Assembly: GCF_016598775.1 (NCBI RefSeq)
Contig: NZ_CP066802.1
Span: forward strand, 1,426,001-1,490,000
DNA from: Actinomyces weissii
GTDB lineage: Bacteria; Actinomycetota; Actinomycetes; Actinomycetales; Actinomycetaceae
DNA length: 64,000 bases
Direction: 5' to 3'
Shown here piece after piece: positions 26,178-35,302 of this stretch. Position 1 is the first letter of the stretch. The number at the start of each line of letters is the position of its first letter. The translations under genes were made by a program, and so were the position numbers. The notes beneath the pieces are model-generated. The model made no database searches, was not told where the DNA came from, and was given only the letters and a program-made list of their open reading frames with translations.

Positions 26178-26834
26178 TCAGTCCCACCAGAACCACCAGC
26201 CATCCTGGCCTCCGGCCCAGGTCGGGCACAGGCGCCGCAGCTCGTCCGGCGCGCCTTCTGCGTCCAGCTGGTATCGCTGGCTGACCCGCGCCCACAGCCC
26301 CTGGCAGCCGCAGCCGGGGGCGTGGGTGGGACTCACCTCGAACCCGGCCAGCCCTGGGTCACTGACCCACAGGCCCTCCACGCTCAGCCGCTCGTCATGG
26401 CGCTGGGGGCCGATGCCGTAGCCGCACAGGCGCACCCGCCCACCTCCCTGGGCGCAGGCGCGCAGCAGCGCCCGCAGCGTTGGCGCCTGGTTCTGGCGGT
26501 CCTGCAAGGCATCCTCTGGCAGCACCGCCAGCAGGTCCGTGGCCGCCTGGGCGTCCAGACCCGCAAAGGGCACATAGTCGCTCACCGGCGCCCCGGCCCC
26601 GTCCAGCGGGCTGGTGGAAGGACCACCGGCACAGGCCGGTGGCACTGGGCGCAGCTCGTCAGGGAAACGGGACAGCAGCGTCCACAGCCCCAGCCGCACG
26701 GTCCAGCCACGCGCGCCGTAGAGCCCCGGCCTGGGTGGCGGGGGCTGCGGCGGGGACTGTGGCGCTGGCAGCACGCTGCCGGAGGAGTCCTCTGTTGCGG
26801 TAGGGCAGATCAGGGACTGTGTGCTGGCGGTCAT
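26178..26834 (-). CDS. Hypothetical protein, Trp-rich C terminus
   Basis: A 218-residue protein that I do not recognise. Residues 20-40 are Pro-rich. The middle (YVPFAGLDAQAATDLLAVLP) looks globular, and the C-terminal part has a cluster HAPGCGCQGLW and ends GGQDGWWFWWD. There is no signal peptide or membrane segment. GGAGG lies 8 nt before the ATG, and codon use matches the neighbours, so the gene looks real. It sits alone between the ABC-F gene and the PTS leader. Confidence 0.65.
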   Translation of the reverse strand: MTASTQSLICPTATEDSSGSVLPAPQSPPQPPPPRPGLYGARGWTVRLGLWTLLSRFPDELRPVPPACAGGPSTSPLDGAGAPVSDYVPFAGLDAQAATDLLAVLPEDALQDRQNQAPTLRALLRACAQGGGRVRLCGYGIGPQRHDERLSVEGLWVSDPGLAGFEVSPTHAPGCGCQGLWARVSQRYQLDAEGAPDELRRLCPTWAGGQDGWWFWWD

Positions 26835-26998
26835 CGGTGGGCCTCCTTCAGGTCAGGGGCACCTGGTAGTGCCAGGCACCAGCCTGCTTCTGTAAGAAGG
26901 CCACTCCCAGCTTGTCGGTGGACATCAGACTTTCTGACAGGAGTTGGAAATACTGTGGACAACGCGAAGTTTCGCGCTACGGTCCTGTTTCAAGCCGT

Positions 26999-27037
26999 CC
27001 AGCCGTCCGAGGGCACCCGCGTGCCCTCCCTGGCTGG
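26999..27037 (+). promoter_or_regulatory. Stem-loop in the PTS gene leader
   Basis: GAGGGCAC (27009-27016) pairs perfectly with GTGCCCTC (27021-27028) across a CCGC loop, and an outer arm CCAGCC (26999-27004) pairs with GGCTGG (27032-27037). It lies 42 nt upstream of the PTS start codon. A smaller CGCGAAGTTTCGCG palindrome is at 26962-26976. Possible roles are a transcription attenuator or a regulator site; no antiterminator gene is in the window. Confidence 0.5.
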
Positions 27038-27079
27038 ACCGCGCCATTTTGCGCATTGAGCACCTGAGAGGTTTGCAGC

Positions 27080-29191
27080 ATGGCAACAACCACAAGCACA
27101 CCGGAGGCGATCCTCGACGCAGTCGGTGGCGCCTCCAACATCATCCACCTGACGCACTGCGCCACCCGTCTACGGTTCGAGCTCAAGGACGCGTCCGTGG
27201 TGGACAAGGCCACGGTGGAGAAGATCCCCGGGGTCATGGGGGCCGTACCCCAGTCCGGCGACCGCTACCAGATCGTGATCGGCGGTGCCGTGCAGGGCGT
27301 CTACACCCAGATCATGGAGCTGCCGTCCATGAGGTCGGCAGGCAGCATGTCCGACGCCGACGTCAAGGCCGCCGCCCGCGCCAAGGCCCGCGGCAAGAAC
27401 GCCATCGTGGACGCCTTCTTCGAGTACCTGTCCGACTCCTTCCGGCCCCTGCTGCCGGTCCTGCTGGGTGCCTCCCTGATCATCGCGGCCGAGGCGATGC
27501 TCGACGCCCTGGGGATCATCGACTTCCGCGACGACGTCAGCAAGGGCGCCAGCTGGGTCTTCGTGGACTCCATGTGGCGCTCGGTCTTCTACTTCCTGCC
27601 CGTGATGGTGGCCTACAACGCCTCCAAGAAGCTCAAGATCGACCCCTGGGTGGGCACCGCCATCATGGCGGCCCTCCTGACCCCCAACTTCATGAGCCTG
27701 GGCGAGAAGGCCTACACCGAGACCGCCGAGGGCTCAGGACTGTTCACCACCGCCCTGAAGTTCGGCGAGCAGGTGACCTGTACCACCAACGCCACCCTGG
27801 GCACCGAGTCCTGCGTCGCCCAGGTCTTCGGCCTGTCCATGCAGCTCCATGACTACGGCGGCCAGGTCTTCGTGCCGCTGCTGATGGTGGCGGTCCTGGC
27901 TCCTATCTACAAGGGCTTCCAGAAGATCATCCCCACGAACCTGCAGATGGTCTTCGTGCCCTTCCTGTCCTTCCTGGTGATGATGCCGGTGACGGCCTTC
28001 GTGCTCGGCCCGATCGCCGTGTGGGCGGGTACCGGTATCGGTGCCGGACTGGCCTGGCTCAACGGCCACGCCCCCATCGTCTTCGCGATCGTCATCCCGC
28101 TGCTGTACCCCTTCCTGGTACCCCTGGGCCTGCACTGGCCGCTGAACGCGCTCATGCTGCTCAACATCCAGACCCTGGGCTACGACTTCATCCAGGGCCC
28201 CATGGGCACCTGGAACTTTGCCTGCTTCGGGGCCACCGCCGGCGTGCTGTTCCTGTCCATCCGTGACAAGGACAAGGAGATGCGGCAGACCGCTACCGGT
28301 GCGCTGGCCGCCGGTCTGCTCGGTGGTATCTCCGAGCCGAGCCTCTACGGTATCCACCTGCGCTACAAGCGCATCTACCCCCGCATGCTGGTGGGCTGCG
28401 CCGTCGGCGGTCTGACCGTCGGCATCCTGGGTGGTGTAAAGGCCTCCACCTTCGTGTTCACCTCCCTGCTGACCATCCCGGTCTTCTCCCCGATCGGCGT
28501 CTACGGCATCGCGATCGCCGCGGCCTTCGCCACCTCCATGATCCTGATCGTCGTCTCGGACTACCGCACCAAGGAGGAGCGGGCAGAGGCCCTGGCCGCC
28601 GCCGGTGGTGGCCAGGTGGAGGCCGATCCGGCTGAGACCGCCGCCGACATGGCGCTGATGGCCGCCCCGGCTGCTGCCACGGCCACCGCTGCCAGCAGCG
28701 TCACCGACGCCAAGCCCGCCCTGGTGCCCGGCACGGTCACCCAGGTCGCCGCCCCGGTCCAGGGTGCCGCCCTGGAGCTGGCCCAGGTGGAGGACCCCGT
28801 GTTCTCCACCGGTGTGGTGGGCGACGGCGCCGCCGTCGAGCCCGCTGGCGACATCGTGGTGACGGCCCCGGCCGACGGCACCGTGGTGGCCGCCATGGGC
28901 TCCGGCCACGCCTTCGGCCTGGCCCTGGACTCCGGCGTGGAGCTGCTGATCCACGTGGGCCTGGACACCGTGAACCTGGAGGGCAAGGGCTTTGACAAGA
29001 AGGTCCAGCAGGGTGAGCGGGTCACCGCGGGCCAGGAGCTGGTGCGGGTGGACCGCGCCGTCGTGGAGGAGGCTGGCTACAAGCTGACCACCCCGGTGAT
29101 CGTCACCAACACGGCCGCCTTCTCCAAGGTGGAGCTGGTGGCCTCCGGTGAGGTCTCCCCCGGCGCGCCGCTGATCCGCGTGACCGCCTGA
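27080..29191 (+). CDS. PTS sugar permease EIIBCA, beta-glucoside family
   Basis: A 703-residue phosphotransferase permease that imports and phosphorylates a sugar. Domain order is B-C-A. EIIB: phospho-Cys 27 in LTHCATRLRFEL. EIIC: about ten membrane helices between residues 115 and 490, with GGISEPSLYGIHLRYKR near the substrate site. A linker rich in Ala, Val and Thr leads to EIIA with phospho-His near 625 in ELLIHVGLDTV. The family (Glc-glucoside superfamily, BglF-like) takes beta-glucosides, sucrose or trehalose; the exact substrate is not clear and no glycosidase gene adjoins. GAGAGG precedes the ATG. Confidence 0.92.
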   Translation: MATTTSTPEAILDAVGGASNIIHLTHCATRLRFELKDASVVDKATVEKIPGVMGAVPQSGDRYQIVIGGAVQGVYTQIMELPSMRSAGSMSDADVKAAARAKARGKNAIVDAFFEYLSDSFRPLLPVLLGASLIIAAEAMLDALGIIDFRDDVSKGASWVFVDSMWRSVFYFLPVMVAYNASKKLKIDPWVGTAIMAALLTPNFMSLGEKAYTETAEGSGLFTTALKFGEQVTCTTNATLGTESCVAQVFGLSMQLHDYGGQVFVPLLMVAVLAPIYKGFQKIIPTNLQMVFVPFLSFLVMMPVTAFVLGPIAVWAGTGIGAGLAWLNGHAPIVFAIVIPLLYPFLVPLGLHWPLNALMLLNIQTLGYDFIQGPMGTWNFACFGATAGVLFLSIRDKDKEMRQTATGALAAGLLGGISEPSLYGIHLRYKRIYPRMLVGCAVGGLTVGILGGVKASTFVFTSLLTIPVFSPIGVYGIAIAAAFATSMILIVVSDYRTKEERAEALAAAGGGQVEADPAETAADMALMAAPAAATATAASSVTDAKPALVPGTVTQVAAPVQGAALELAQVEDPVFSTGVVGDGAAVEPAGDIVVTAPADGTVVAAMGSGHAFGLALDSGVELLIHVGLDTVNLEGKGFDKKVQQGERVTAGQELVRVDRAVVEEAGYKLTTPVIVTNTAAFSKVELVASGEVSPGAPLIRVTA

Positions 29192-29229
29192 CACCCAGGA
29201 GCGCAGGCACAGCCTGCGGCTGCGCGAAG

Positions 29230-29263
29230 GTCGGCCCGCTCCCCATCTAGGGAGCGGGCCGAC
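29230..29263 (+). terminator. Terminator after the PTS gene
   Basis: Perfect 14-bp GC-rich stem (GTCGGCCCGCTCCC with its complement) and a CATCTA loop, 38 bp after the PTS stop codon. It lies between converging genes and has no U tract, as is common in actinobacteria. Confidence 0.8.
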
Positions 29264-29300
29264 AGCCGTCTAGGACACGCCTTACAGAAGCGGCTGGCGC

Positions 29301-30185
29301 TCAGTCAGGCACGCGCAGCGCCCAGAAGGCCACCGCCGCCGCGGCCGCCACGTTCAGGGAGTCCACGCCCCCGGACATCGGGATGCGCACGACGGCGTCG
29401 GCGGCGCTAATGGTGCGCTGGGCCAGGCCGTCCCCCTCCGTGCCCAGCACCACCGCCACCCGGGAGCCTGCCTCCGTACAGGCCGGGGAGGCCGTGAACT
29501 CGTCCAGGCTCACCGAGTCGTCGCTGAGCGCCAGCGCCGCCACCGTGAAGCCCGCCGCGTGCAGCTCGTCCAGCGCGGGCCAACGCTCGATACGCGTCCA
29601 CGGCACCTGGAAGACCGTGCCCATGGACACCCGCACGCTGCGCCGGTACAGCGGGTCCGCGCACTGCGGGGTCACCAGCACGGCGTCCATCCCCAAGGCG
29701 GCGGCCGACCGGAAGGCCGCCCCCACGTTCGTGTGGTCCACCAGGTCCTCCAGCACCGCCACCCGCCGGGCACCTGCCCCACCCCGGGCACCAGCCAGCA
29801 CCTGGCTCACGGAGGGCAGCGCGGGGCGGTGCATGGCCGCCAGGGCGCCCCGGTGCAGGTGGAAGCCCGTGATCTGGCGCAGCAGCGGCTCAGGGGCCAC
29901 CAGCACCGGCACCTGCCCGCCGTCGGCCCGCCCGCCGGTGCCGGTGGCGGCGGCGATAAGCGGCCCCGACTCCTCCAGGTAGCGCTCCGCCATCAGGAAG
30001 GAGCGCGGGGCGTGCCCGGCCTGCACCGCCCGGGCGATCACCTTGGAGGACTCGGCCATGTACAGGCCCCGCTCCGTCTCCAGGCGACGGCGCAGCGCCA
30101 CGTCCGTCAGGCTCGTGTAGTCCTCCAGCAGGGCGGCGGTAGCGGGCTCGCCCAGCCCCTGCAGGCTCTCCAGCTTGATGATCAA
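29301..30185 (-). CDS. TrmH/SpoU-family RNA 2'-O-methyltransferase
   Basis: A 294-residue SPOUT methyltransferase that methylates ribose in rRNA or tRNA. An N-terminal substrate-binding domain (ERGLYMAESSKVIARAVQAG) precedes the knotted catalytic domain with the three motifs: LEDLVDHTNVGAAFRSAAALG, VAVVLGTEGDGLAQ and IPMSGGVDSLNVAAAAAV. Asn of motif 1 and the GxxSLNV loop bind S-adenosylmethionine. The target nucleotide is unknown. Start is TTG 30185, overlapping the stop of the upstream ABC gene, so translation is probably coupled. Confidence 0.85.
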   Translation of the reverse strand: MIIKLESLQGLGEPATAALLEDYTSLTDVALRRRLETERGLYMAESSKVIARAVQAGHAPRSFLMAERYLEESGPLIAAATGTGGRADGGQVPVLVAPEPLLRQITGFHLHRGALAAMHRPALPSVSQVLAGARGGAGARRVAVLEDLVDHTNVGAAFRSAAALGMDAVLVTPQCADPLYRRSVRVSMGTVFQVPWTRIERWPALDELHAAGFTVAALALSDDSVSLDEFTASPACTEAGSRVAVVLGTEGDGLAQRTISAADAVVRIPMSGGVDSLNVAAAAAVAFWALRVPD

Positions 30186-32275
30186 GACGTCCTCCCCAGG
30201 CGTGCGCCGTCCCTGCTCTCCCTGCTCTCACAGGCCTGCCCGGACTGCCTGGAGTCCCCAGGCTTTCCAGTGTTCCCGGCCTGGCCGGTGCCCCCAGGCG
30301 GCAGGGCCCCCGGCTCAGCGGCCTGCCCCTCAACGGAGGCCTTCCCCTCCGCGACGGCAGGCCCCTCGAACTGGCCCTGGTAAAGCTGCCAGTAGGCCCC
30401 GCGGCGGGCAAGCAGCTCCTCATGGCTGCCCTGCTCCACTATGTCCCCCTCCTCCATCACCAGGATCACGTCCGCGTCCCGGATAGTAGAGAGCCGGTGG
30501 GCGATCACAAAGCTGGTGCGCCCCTGCCGCAGCCCCACCATGGCCTGCTGCACCAACAGCTCGGTGCGCGTGTCCACCGAGCTGGTGGCCTCGTCCAGCA
30601 CCAGTACCTGGCGGTCGGCCAGGAAGGCGCGGGCGATCGTGATCAGCTGCTTCTCCCCCGCCGACACCCCGGCGCCGGAGTCGTCGATCACCGTACCGTA
30701 TCCCTTGGGCAGGGCCGAGACCACGTGGTCCACGCTGGCGGCACGGGCTGCGGCCAGCACCTGCGCCTCCCCCGCCCCCGCGGCCCCGAAGGCGATGTTC
30801 TCCGCGATCGTGCCCTCAAACAGCCAGGTGTCCTGCAGCACCATACCGATCTGGTTCCGCAGCTCGTTGCGCGGCACCTGGCGGGTGTCCACGCCGTCCA
30901 GCAGGATCCGGCCCCCCTGGGGGTCGTAGAAGCGCAGCAGCAGGTTCACCAGGGTGGTCTTGCCCGCCCCCGTGGGACCCACGACGGCCACGGTCTGTCC
31001 CGGCTCCACCACCAGGTTCAGGTCCTTGATGAGCTCCCTGTCCGGCGTGTAGGAGAAACGGACGTGCTCAAAGACCACCCGCCCCTGCACGCGCTGGGCC
31101 AGGTGCTGCGGCTGCGGCGGCTCCTCCTCCTGGGGGACGTCCAGGATCTCCAGGACGCGCTCCGCGCTGGCTGCCCCGGACTGCAGCAGGTTGGCCATGG
31201 CCCCCAGCTGGGTGACCGGCTGGGTGAGCTGCTGGGAGTACTGGATGAAGGCCTGCACGTCCCCCAGGGTCATGCGCCCCTGCGTAACACACAGGGCCCC
31301 CACCACCGCGATCAGCACGAATCCCAGGTTGGCCACCACGCGCATGGCGGGCTGGATGGTCCCGGAGATCCACTGGGCCTTGTAGGAGCTGTGGTAGAGG
31401 TGCTGGTTCTCCTGCTCGAACAGGCGGGAGAACTCCTCCTGCGCGGAGTACAGGGCCACGACCTCGTGGCCGGTGAAGGCCTCCTCCACCACCCCGCCGA
31501 CGTCGCCGGTGGCCTCCCACTGCTCCTTGAAGTGCGGCTGGGAGCGCTTGGCGATCAGCACCGTGACTAGCACGGCCACCGGCAGGCCAGCCAGGGACAC
31601 CAGGGACAGCTCCCCCGAGACGGTGAGCATCATGGCCAGCACGCCCAGCACCATGACCAAGGCGTTGACCGACTGGGACAGGGTCTGCTGCAGGGTCTGG
31701 GTGACGTTGTCGATGTCGTTGGTAAGGCGGGAGAGCATGTCACCACGGCTGCCCTGGTCGATGTAGGACAGCGGCACCCGGCTGAGCCGGTCCTCCACGT
31801 CAGAACGCATCCGCCTGCCTACGCGCTGCACGACCCCGACCAGGACGTAGCCCTGCAGCCACATGAACAGGGCGGAGACCCCGTACAGGGCGAGCACCTG
31901 GGCCAGCACCACCAGCAGGGCGGGCGTGTCCATGCCCTGCCCCACCACGACGCCGTAGGCGGGCACCATGGCCGCGTAGCCGTCCTCCCCGGCCTCCACC
32001 AGCAGGCGCACCAGCTCGCTGCCTCGGGTCCCCGGGGGCAGCCCTATGGTGGCCAGTCGGCTGGAGAGCACGCCAGCGAAGATGATGTCAGTGGCCCGCG
32101 CCAGCGCCTTGGGGGCCAGCACGTTCAGCACCACGGCGATTACGGCCAGCAGCACCGCCAGGCTGACCCGTGCCCGGTCCGGGGCCAGCACCTGGAGCAG
32201 GCGGCGCCAGGTGCCCTTGAAGTCCTTGGCCTTCTCCACGGGCCTGCCGCCGCGGGGCCCCGGTCCGTGGCTCAT
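30182..32275 (-). CDS. ABC exporter half-transporter, catalytically complete subunit
   Basis: A 697-residue permease-ATPase fusion, type IV exporter fold. Six membrane helices (about residues 35-345) precede the ATPase: Walker A GPTGAGKTTLVNLLLRF, signature GVSAGEKQLITIARAFL, Walker B VLVLDEATSSVDT with the catalytic Glu, and switch His in VIAHRLSTI. The C-terminal 60 residues are a low-complexity Gly/Glu/Ser/Arg tail with no counterpart in the partner. It overlaps the upstream half-transporter gene by 4 nt (ATGA), so the two form a heterodimer. Substrate is unknown; multidrug or peptide export is typical. Confidence 0.9.
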   Translation of the reverse strand: MSHGPGPRGGRPVEKAKDFKGTWRRLLQVLAPDRARVSLAVLLAVIAVVLNVLAPKALARATDIIFAGVLSSRLATIGLPPGTRGSELVRLLVEAGEDGYAAMVPAYGVVVGQGMDTPALLVVLAQVLALYGVSALFMWLQGYVLVGVVQRVGRRMRSDVEDRLSRVPLSYIDQGSRGDMLSRLTNDIDNVTQTLQQTLSQSVNALVMVLGVLAMMLTVSGELSLVSLAGLPVAVLVTVLIAKRSQPHFKEQWEATGDVGGVVEEAFTGHEVVALYSAQEEFSRLFEQENQHLYHSSYKAQWISGTIQPAMRVVANLGFVLIAVVGALCVTQGRMTLGDVQAFIQYSQQLTQPVTQLGAMANLLQSGAASAERVLEILDVPQEEEPPQPQHLAQRVQGRVVFEHVRFSYTPDRELIKDLNLVVEPGQTVAVVGPTGAGKTTLVNLLLRFYDPQGGRILLDGVDTRQVPRNELRNQIGMVLQDTWLFEGTIAENIAFGAAGAGEAQVLAAARAASVDHVVSALPKGYGTVIDDSGAGVSAGEKQLITIARAFLADRQVLVLDEATSSVDTRTELLVQQAMVGLRQGRTSFVIAHRLSTIRDADVILVMEEGDIVEQGSHEELLARRGAYWQLYQGQFEGPAVAEGKASVEGQAAEPGALPPGGTGQAGNTGKPGDSRQSGQACESRESRDGARLGRTS

Positions 32276-34020
32276 GCCGCCTCCTGCGCGCTGATCTGGG
32301 ACAGGACGATCTCCTGGTAGGTGGGGCAGGAGGCCATCAGCTCCTCGTGCGTGCCGGTGCCCACGACCCGGCCCTGGTCCAGCACCACGATCTGGTCGGC
32401 GTGCCTGATCGAGGCCACGCGCTGCGCCACCACCAGCACCGTGGCCCCCTGGGTGGCTGCTGGCAGGGCCGCGCGCAGGCGGGCGTCGGTGGCCTGGTCC
32501 AGGGCGGAGAAGGAGTCGTCAAAGACGTACACCCCGGCGGGCCGCAGCAGGGCGCGCGCAATGGCCAGGCGCTGACGCTGCCCGCCGGAGAAACTGACCC
32601 CACCCTGGTCCACCTGGTGGTCCAGCCCGCCTTCCAGGGCCTGCACGAAGCCCGCGGCCTGGGCGGTCTCCAGGGCCGCCCACAGGGCTCCGTCATCGGC
32701 ACCCGGCTGGCCGTGCTGCAGGGTGGAGCGGACCGTACCGGAGAACAGGTAGGCCCTCTGGGGCACGGTGGCGACGGCGGCGCGCAGCTCCTGGGGGTCC
32801 AGGTCACGCACGTCGACGCCGTCGACGGTGACCTGGCCGCTGGTCACGTCCAGGAGCCGGGGCAGGAGGTTGACCAGGGTGGTCTTGCCGCAGCCGGTGG
32901 AGCCGATCAGGGCGGTGGTGGTGCCGGGGGCCAGTGTCAGGCTCACGTCCTGCAGGGCGGGGGCCTGGGCCCCGGGGAAGCGGAAGGTGACCTGCTCCAG
33001 CCGTACGGTGCGGCCCCGGCCCGACCCGGTGAGGGCGGGCAGGTGGCGGGGCCGAGCGGGTGCGGTGATGGCGGGCCGGACCTCCAGGACCTCCTGGACA
33101 CGTTCGGCGGCCACCTGGGCGCGGGGCAGGACCGTCGCGATCATCACGGAGATCATCACGGCGAACAGGATCTGCGTGATGTAGTTCAGGAAGGCGGTCA
33201 GGTCCCCCACCTCCAGGGCCCCGGACTCGATGCGTCGGCCCCCGAACCACAGCACGCCCAGGGAGGCCAGGTTCATGATGAGCATGACCGCGGGCATGAG
33301 CACGGCGAACAGGTAGCCGATGGCCAGGGCGGTGCTCGTGAGCTCCTCGTTGGCCCGGGCAAAGACCTGCTGGCGCTCCTGCTGCCGCACGAAGGCGCGG
33401 ATCACCCGCACCCCCTGCACCTGCTCGCGCATCACCAGGTTTATGCGGTCGATACGGGACTGCATCTGCTTGAAGTGAGGCAGCAGGCGGCTCATCAGTC
33501 CCCCGACCACCACCAGCAGGAGCGGGATCAGCACCAGCAGCAGCCCCGACAGCGGCACGTCCACCCGCAGGGCCATGAAGGTGCCGCCCACCAGCATGAT
33601 CGGGGCCATGAGCATCATGGAGAACACCAGGAACACGACCATCTGGATCTGCTGGACGTCATTGGTGGCGCGGGTTATCAGGGTGGGCGCCCCGAAGCGG
33701 GAGACCTCCTCCACGTTCATGCGCTGGACGTGGGCGAACAGGTCCTGGCGCAGGTGGCGTCCCAGGCCCATGGAGGCCCGGGCCGCCAGGTAGGTCCCGC
33801 CGATGGCCACCAGGCCCTGCAGCGTGGTCACCACCAGCATGAGGACCCCCAGCCGCCAGATGCGACCGGTGTCTCCAGCCACTACGCCCTCGTTGATGAT
33901 CCTGGCGTTCAGGGTGGGCAGCGTCAGGGCGGCGACGGTCTCCACCAGCTTGAGCACCAGAACCAGGATCAACGAGGCCCAGTAGGGTCCCAGGTAGCTG
34001 CGCAGCGTCCTGACAAGCAC
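32272..34020 (-). CDS. ABC exporter half-transporter with degenerate ATP site
   Basis: A 582-residue partner of the following protein. It has six membrane helices, Walker A GSTGCGKTTLVNLLPRL and signature VSFSGGQRQRLAIARAL. Two catalytic residues are replaced: Walker B reads YVFDDSFSALD (Asp for the catalytic Glu) and the switch loop reads VVAQRVASI (Gln for His). These are the same changes as in the degenerate site of TM287/288-type heterodimeric exporters, so the complex hydrolyses ATP at one site only. Start is GTG 34020, 6 nt after TAGTAT. Confidence 0.9.
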   Translation of the reverse strand: MLVRTLRSYLGPYWASLILVLVLKLVETVAALTLPTLNARIINEGVVAGDTGRIWRLGVLMLVVTTLQGLVAIGGTYLAARASMGLGRHLRQDLFAHVQRMNVEEVSRFGAPTLITRATNDVQQIQMVVFLVFSMMLMAPIMLVGGTFMALRVDVPLSGLLLVLIPLLLVVVGGLMSRLLPHFKQMQSRIDRINLVMREQVQGVRVIRAFVRQQERQQVFARANEELTSTALAIGYLFAVLMPAVMLIMNLASLGVLWFGGRRIESGALEVGDLTAFLNYITQILFAVMISVMIATVLPRAQVAAERVQEVLEVRPAITAPARPRHLPALTGSGRGRTVRLEQVTFRFPGAQAPALQDVSLTLAPGTTTALIGSTGCGKTTLVNLLPRLLDVTSGQVTVDGVDVRDLDPQELRAAVATVPQRAYLFSGTVRSTLQHGQPGADDGALWAALETAQAAGFVQALEGGLDHQVDQGGVSFSGGQRQRLAIARALLRPAGVYVFDDSFSALDQATDARLRAALPAATQGATVLVVAQRVASIRHADQIVVLDQGRVVGTGTHEELMASCPTYQEIVLSQISAQEAA

Positions 34021-34026
34021 CGACTG

Positions 34027-34032
34027 ATACTA
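34027..34032 (-). promoter_or_regulatory. -10 box of the ABC exporter operon
   Basis: TAGTAT on the minus strand ends 6 nt before GTG 34020. It would drive a leaderless transcript of both half-transporters and the methyltransferase. Confidence 0.55.
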
Positions 34033-34083
34033 GAACCGCGCCCCGGGGCACCGGGGCTCGGTTCGCTCAGAGCCGGGGTGGGC

Positions 34084-35220
34084 TCAGCGCTGCGGGGGCA
34101 CCGGGGGCGGCAGCTGCTCGGAGCCGGGCTGCGGGTAGCCGACGCTGCCGTACTCGGCCTCGTCGGAGGCGGCGTCGGCCTCCTGGCGGGCCTGTGCCAG
34201 CGCCTCACGGGGGCTCTCCAGACGGGTGCGGGCCAGGTCCTCCGGCACCTCCAGGGCGGTGGTGTCCATACCGGACAGGTCCACCTGCACGTCCTGGGCC
34301 TGTCCGCTGAAGGCGGCCGAGCCGCCGGGGGCCTTGGCACCCTGGCCACCCAGCGCCGCGGCGATGCCGTCCAGGGCGGCCGTGAACTCGGTGGGCACGA
34401 TCCACATCTTGGAGGAGGAGCCGTTGGCGATCTTGGGCAGGGTCTGCAGGTACTGGTAGGCGAGCAGCTTGGGGTCGGCGTTGCCGCGGTGGATGGCGTC
34501 AAAGACCGCCAGGATGGCCTTGGACTCACCCTGGGCCTTGAGGATCGCGGACTGGGCCTGGCCCTCCGCGCGCAGGATGGCGGACTGCTTGTCACCCTCA
34601 GCCGTAAGGATCTGGGACTGCTTGACACCCTCAGCCGTCAGGACGGCGGCACGCTTGTCACGCTCCGCGCGCATCTGCTGCTCCATGGCGCCCTGGATGG
34701 AGGCGGGCGGGTCAATGGACTTGAGCTCGACGTTGCTCACGCGGATGCCCCAGCGGCCGGTGGCCTGGTCCAGCACGCCCCGGAGCTGGCCGTTGATCTG
34801 GTCCCGGCTGGTGAGGGTCTCCTCCAGCTCCATGGAGCCGATCACGTTACGCAGCGTGGTGATGGTCAGCTGCTCGATGGCCTGCAGGTAGTTGGAGATC
34901 TCGTAGGTGGCCCGCTTGGGCTCAGTGACCTGGTAGTAGATGACCGAGTCGATAGAGACCACCAGGTTGTCTGAGGTGATAACCGGCTGGGGCGGGAAGG
35001 ACACCACCTGCTCACGCAGGTCCACGGTGGCACGCACCCGGTCGACGAAAGGCACCAGGATGTGCATCCCGGCACCGAACTCGGCCTGGAACTTCCCCAG
35101 GCGCTCCACGATGATCGCGTAGCTCTGGGGCACGATCCGCACGGCCCGCAGCAGGGAGACCACCACGAAGACGAGGAACAGGAGCAGTACCGCTGCCAGG
35201 ATCGTCTCAATACTGGGCAT
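34084..35220 (-). CDS. SPFH/stomatin membrane protein (QmcA-like)
   Basis: A 378-residue Band 7 protein. One N-terminal membrane helix (residues 8-28) is followed by the SPFH domain (VPQSYAIIVERLGKFQAEFG through GIRVSNVELKSIDPP) and a long coiled coil with repeated AEG(D/V)KQSxILxAEG units. A Gly/Pro/Asp-rich tail ends the protein. Such proteins assemble into membrane cages or microdomains. The NfeD gene lies 82 bp upstream on the same strand, the usual partner arrangement. Start is ATG with AGAAAGG. Confidence 0.92.
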   Translation of the reverse strand: MPSIETILAAVLLLFLVFVVVSLLRAVRIVPQSYAIIVERLGKFQAEFGAGMHILVPFVDRVRATVDLREQVVSFPPQPVITSDNLVVSIDSVIYYQVTEPKRATYEISNYLQAIEQLTITTLRNVIGSMELEETLTSRDQINGQLRGVLDQATGRWGIRVSNVELKSIDPPASIQGAMEQQMRAERDKRAAVLTAEGVKQSQILTAEGDKQSAILRAEGQAQSAILKAQGESKAILAVFDAIHRGNADPKLLAYQYLQTLPKIANGSSSKMWIVPTEFTAALDGIAAALGGQGAKAPGGSAAFSGQAQDVQVDLSGMDTTALEVPEDLARTRLESPREALAQARQEADAASDEAEYGSVGYPQPGSEQLPPPVPPQR

Positions 35221-35302
35221 GTTTCTGCCTTTCTAGATCGTTGTGAAAGCTGCTTGTTTGAGGCCCGGCAGCCGGTAGGGGGCTGCCCGTGGCCGCGGCT
35301 GC

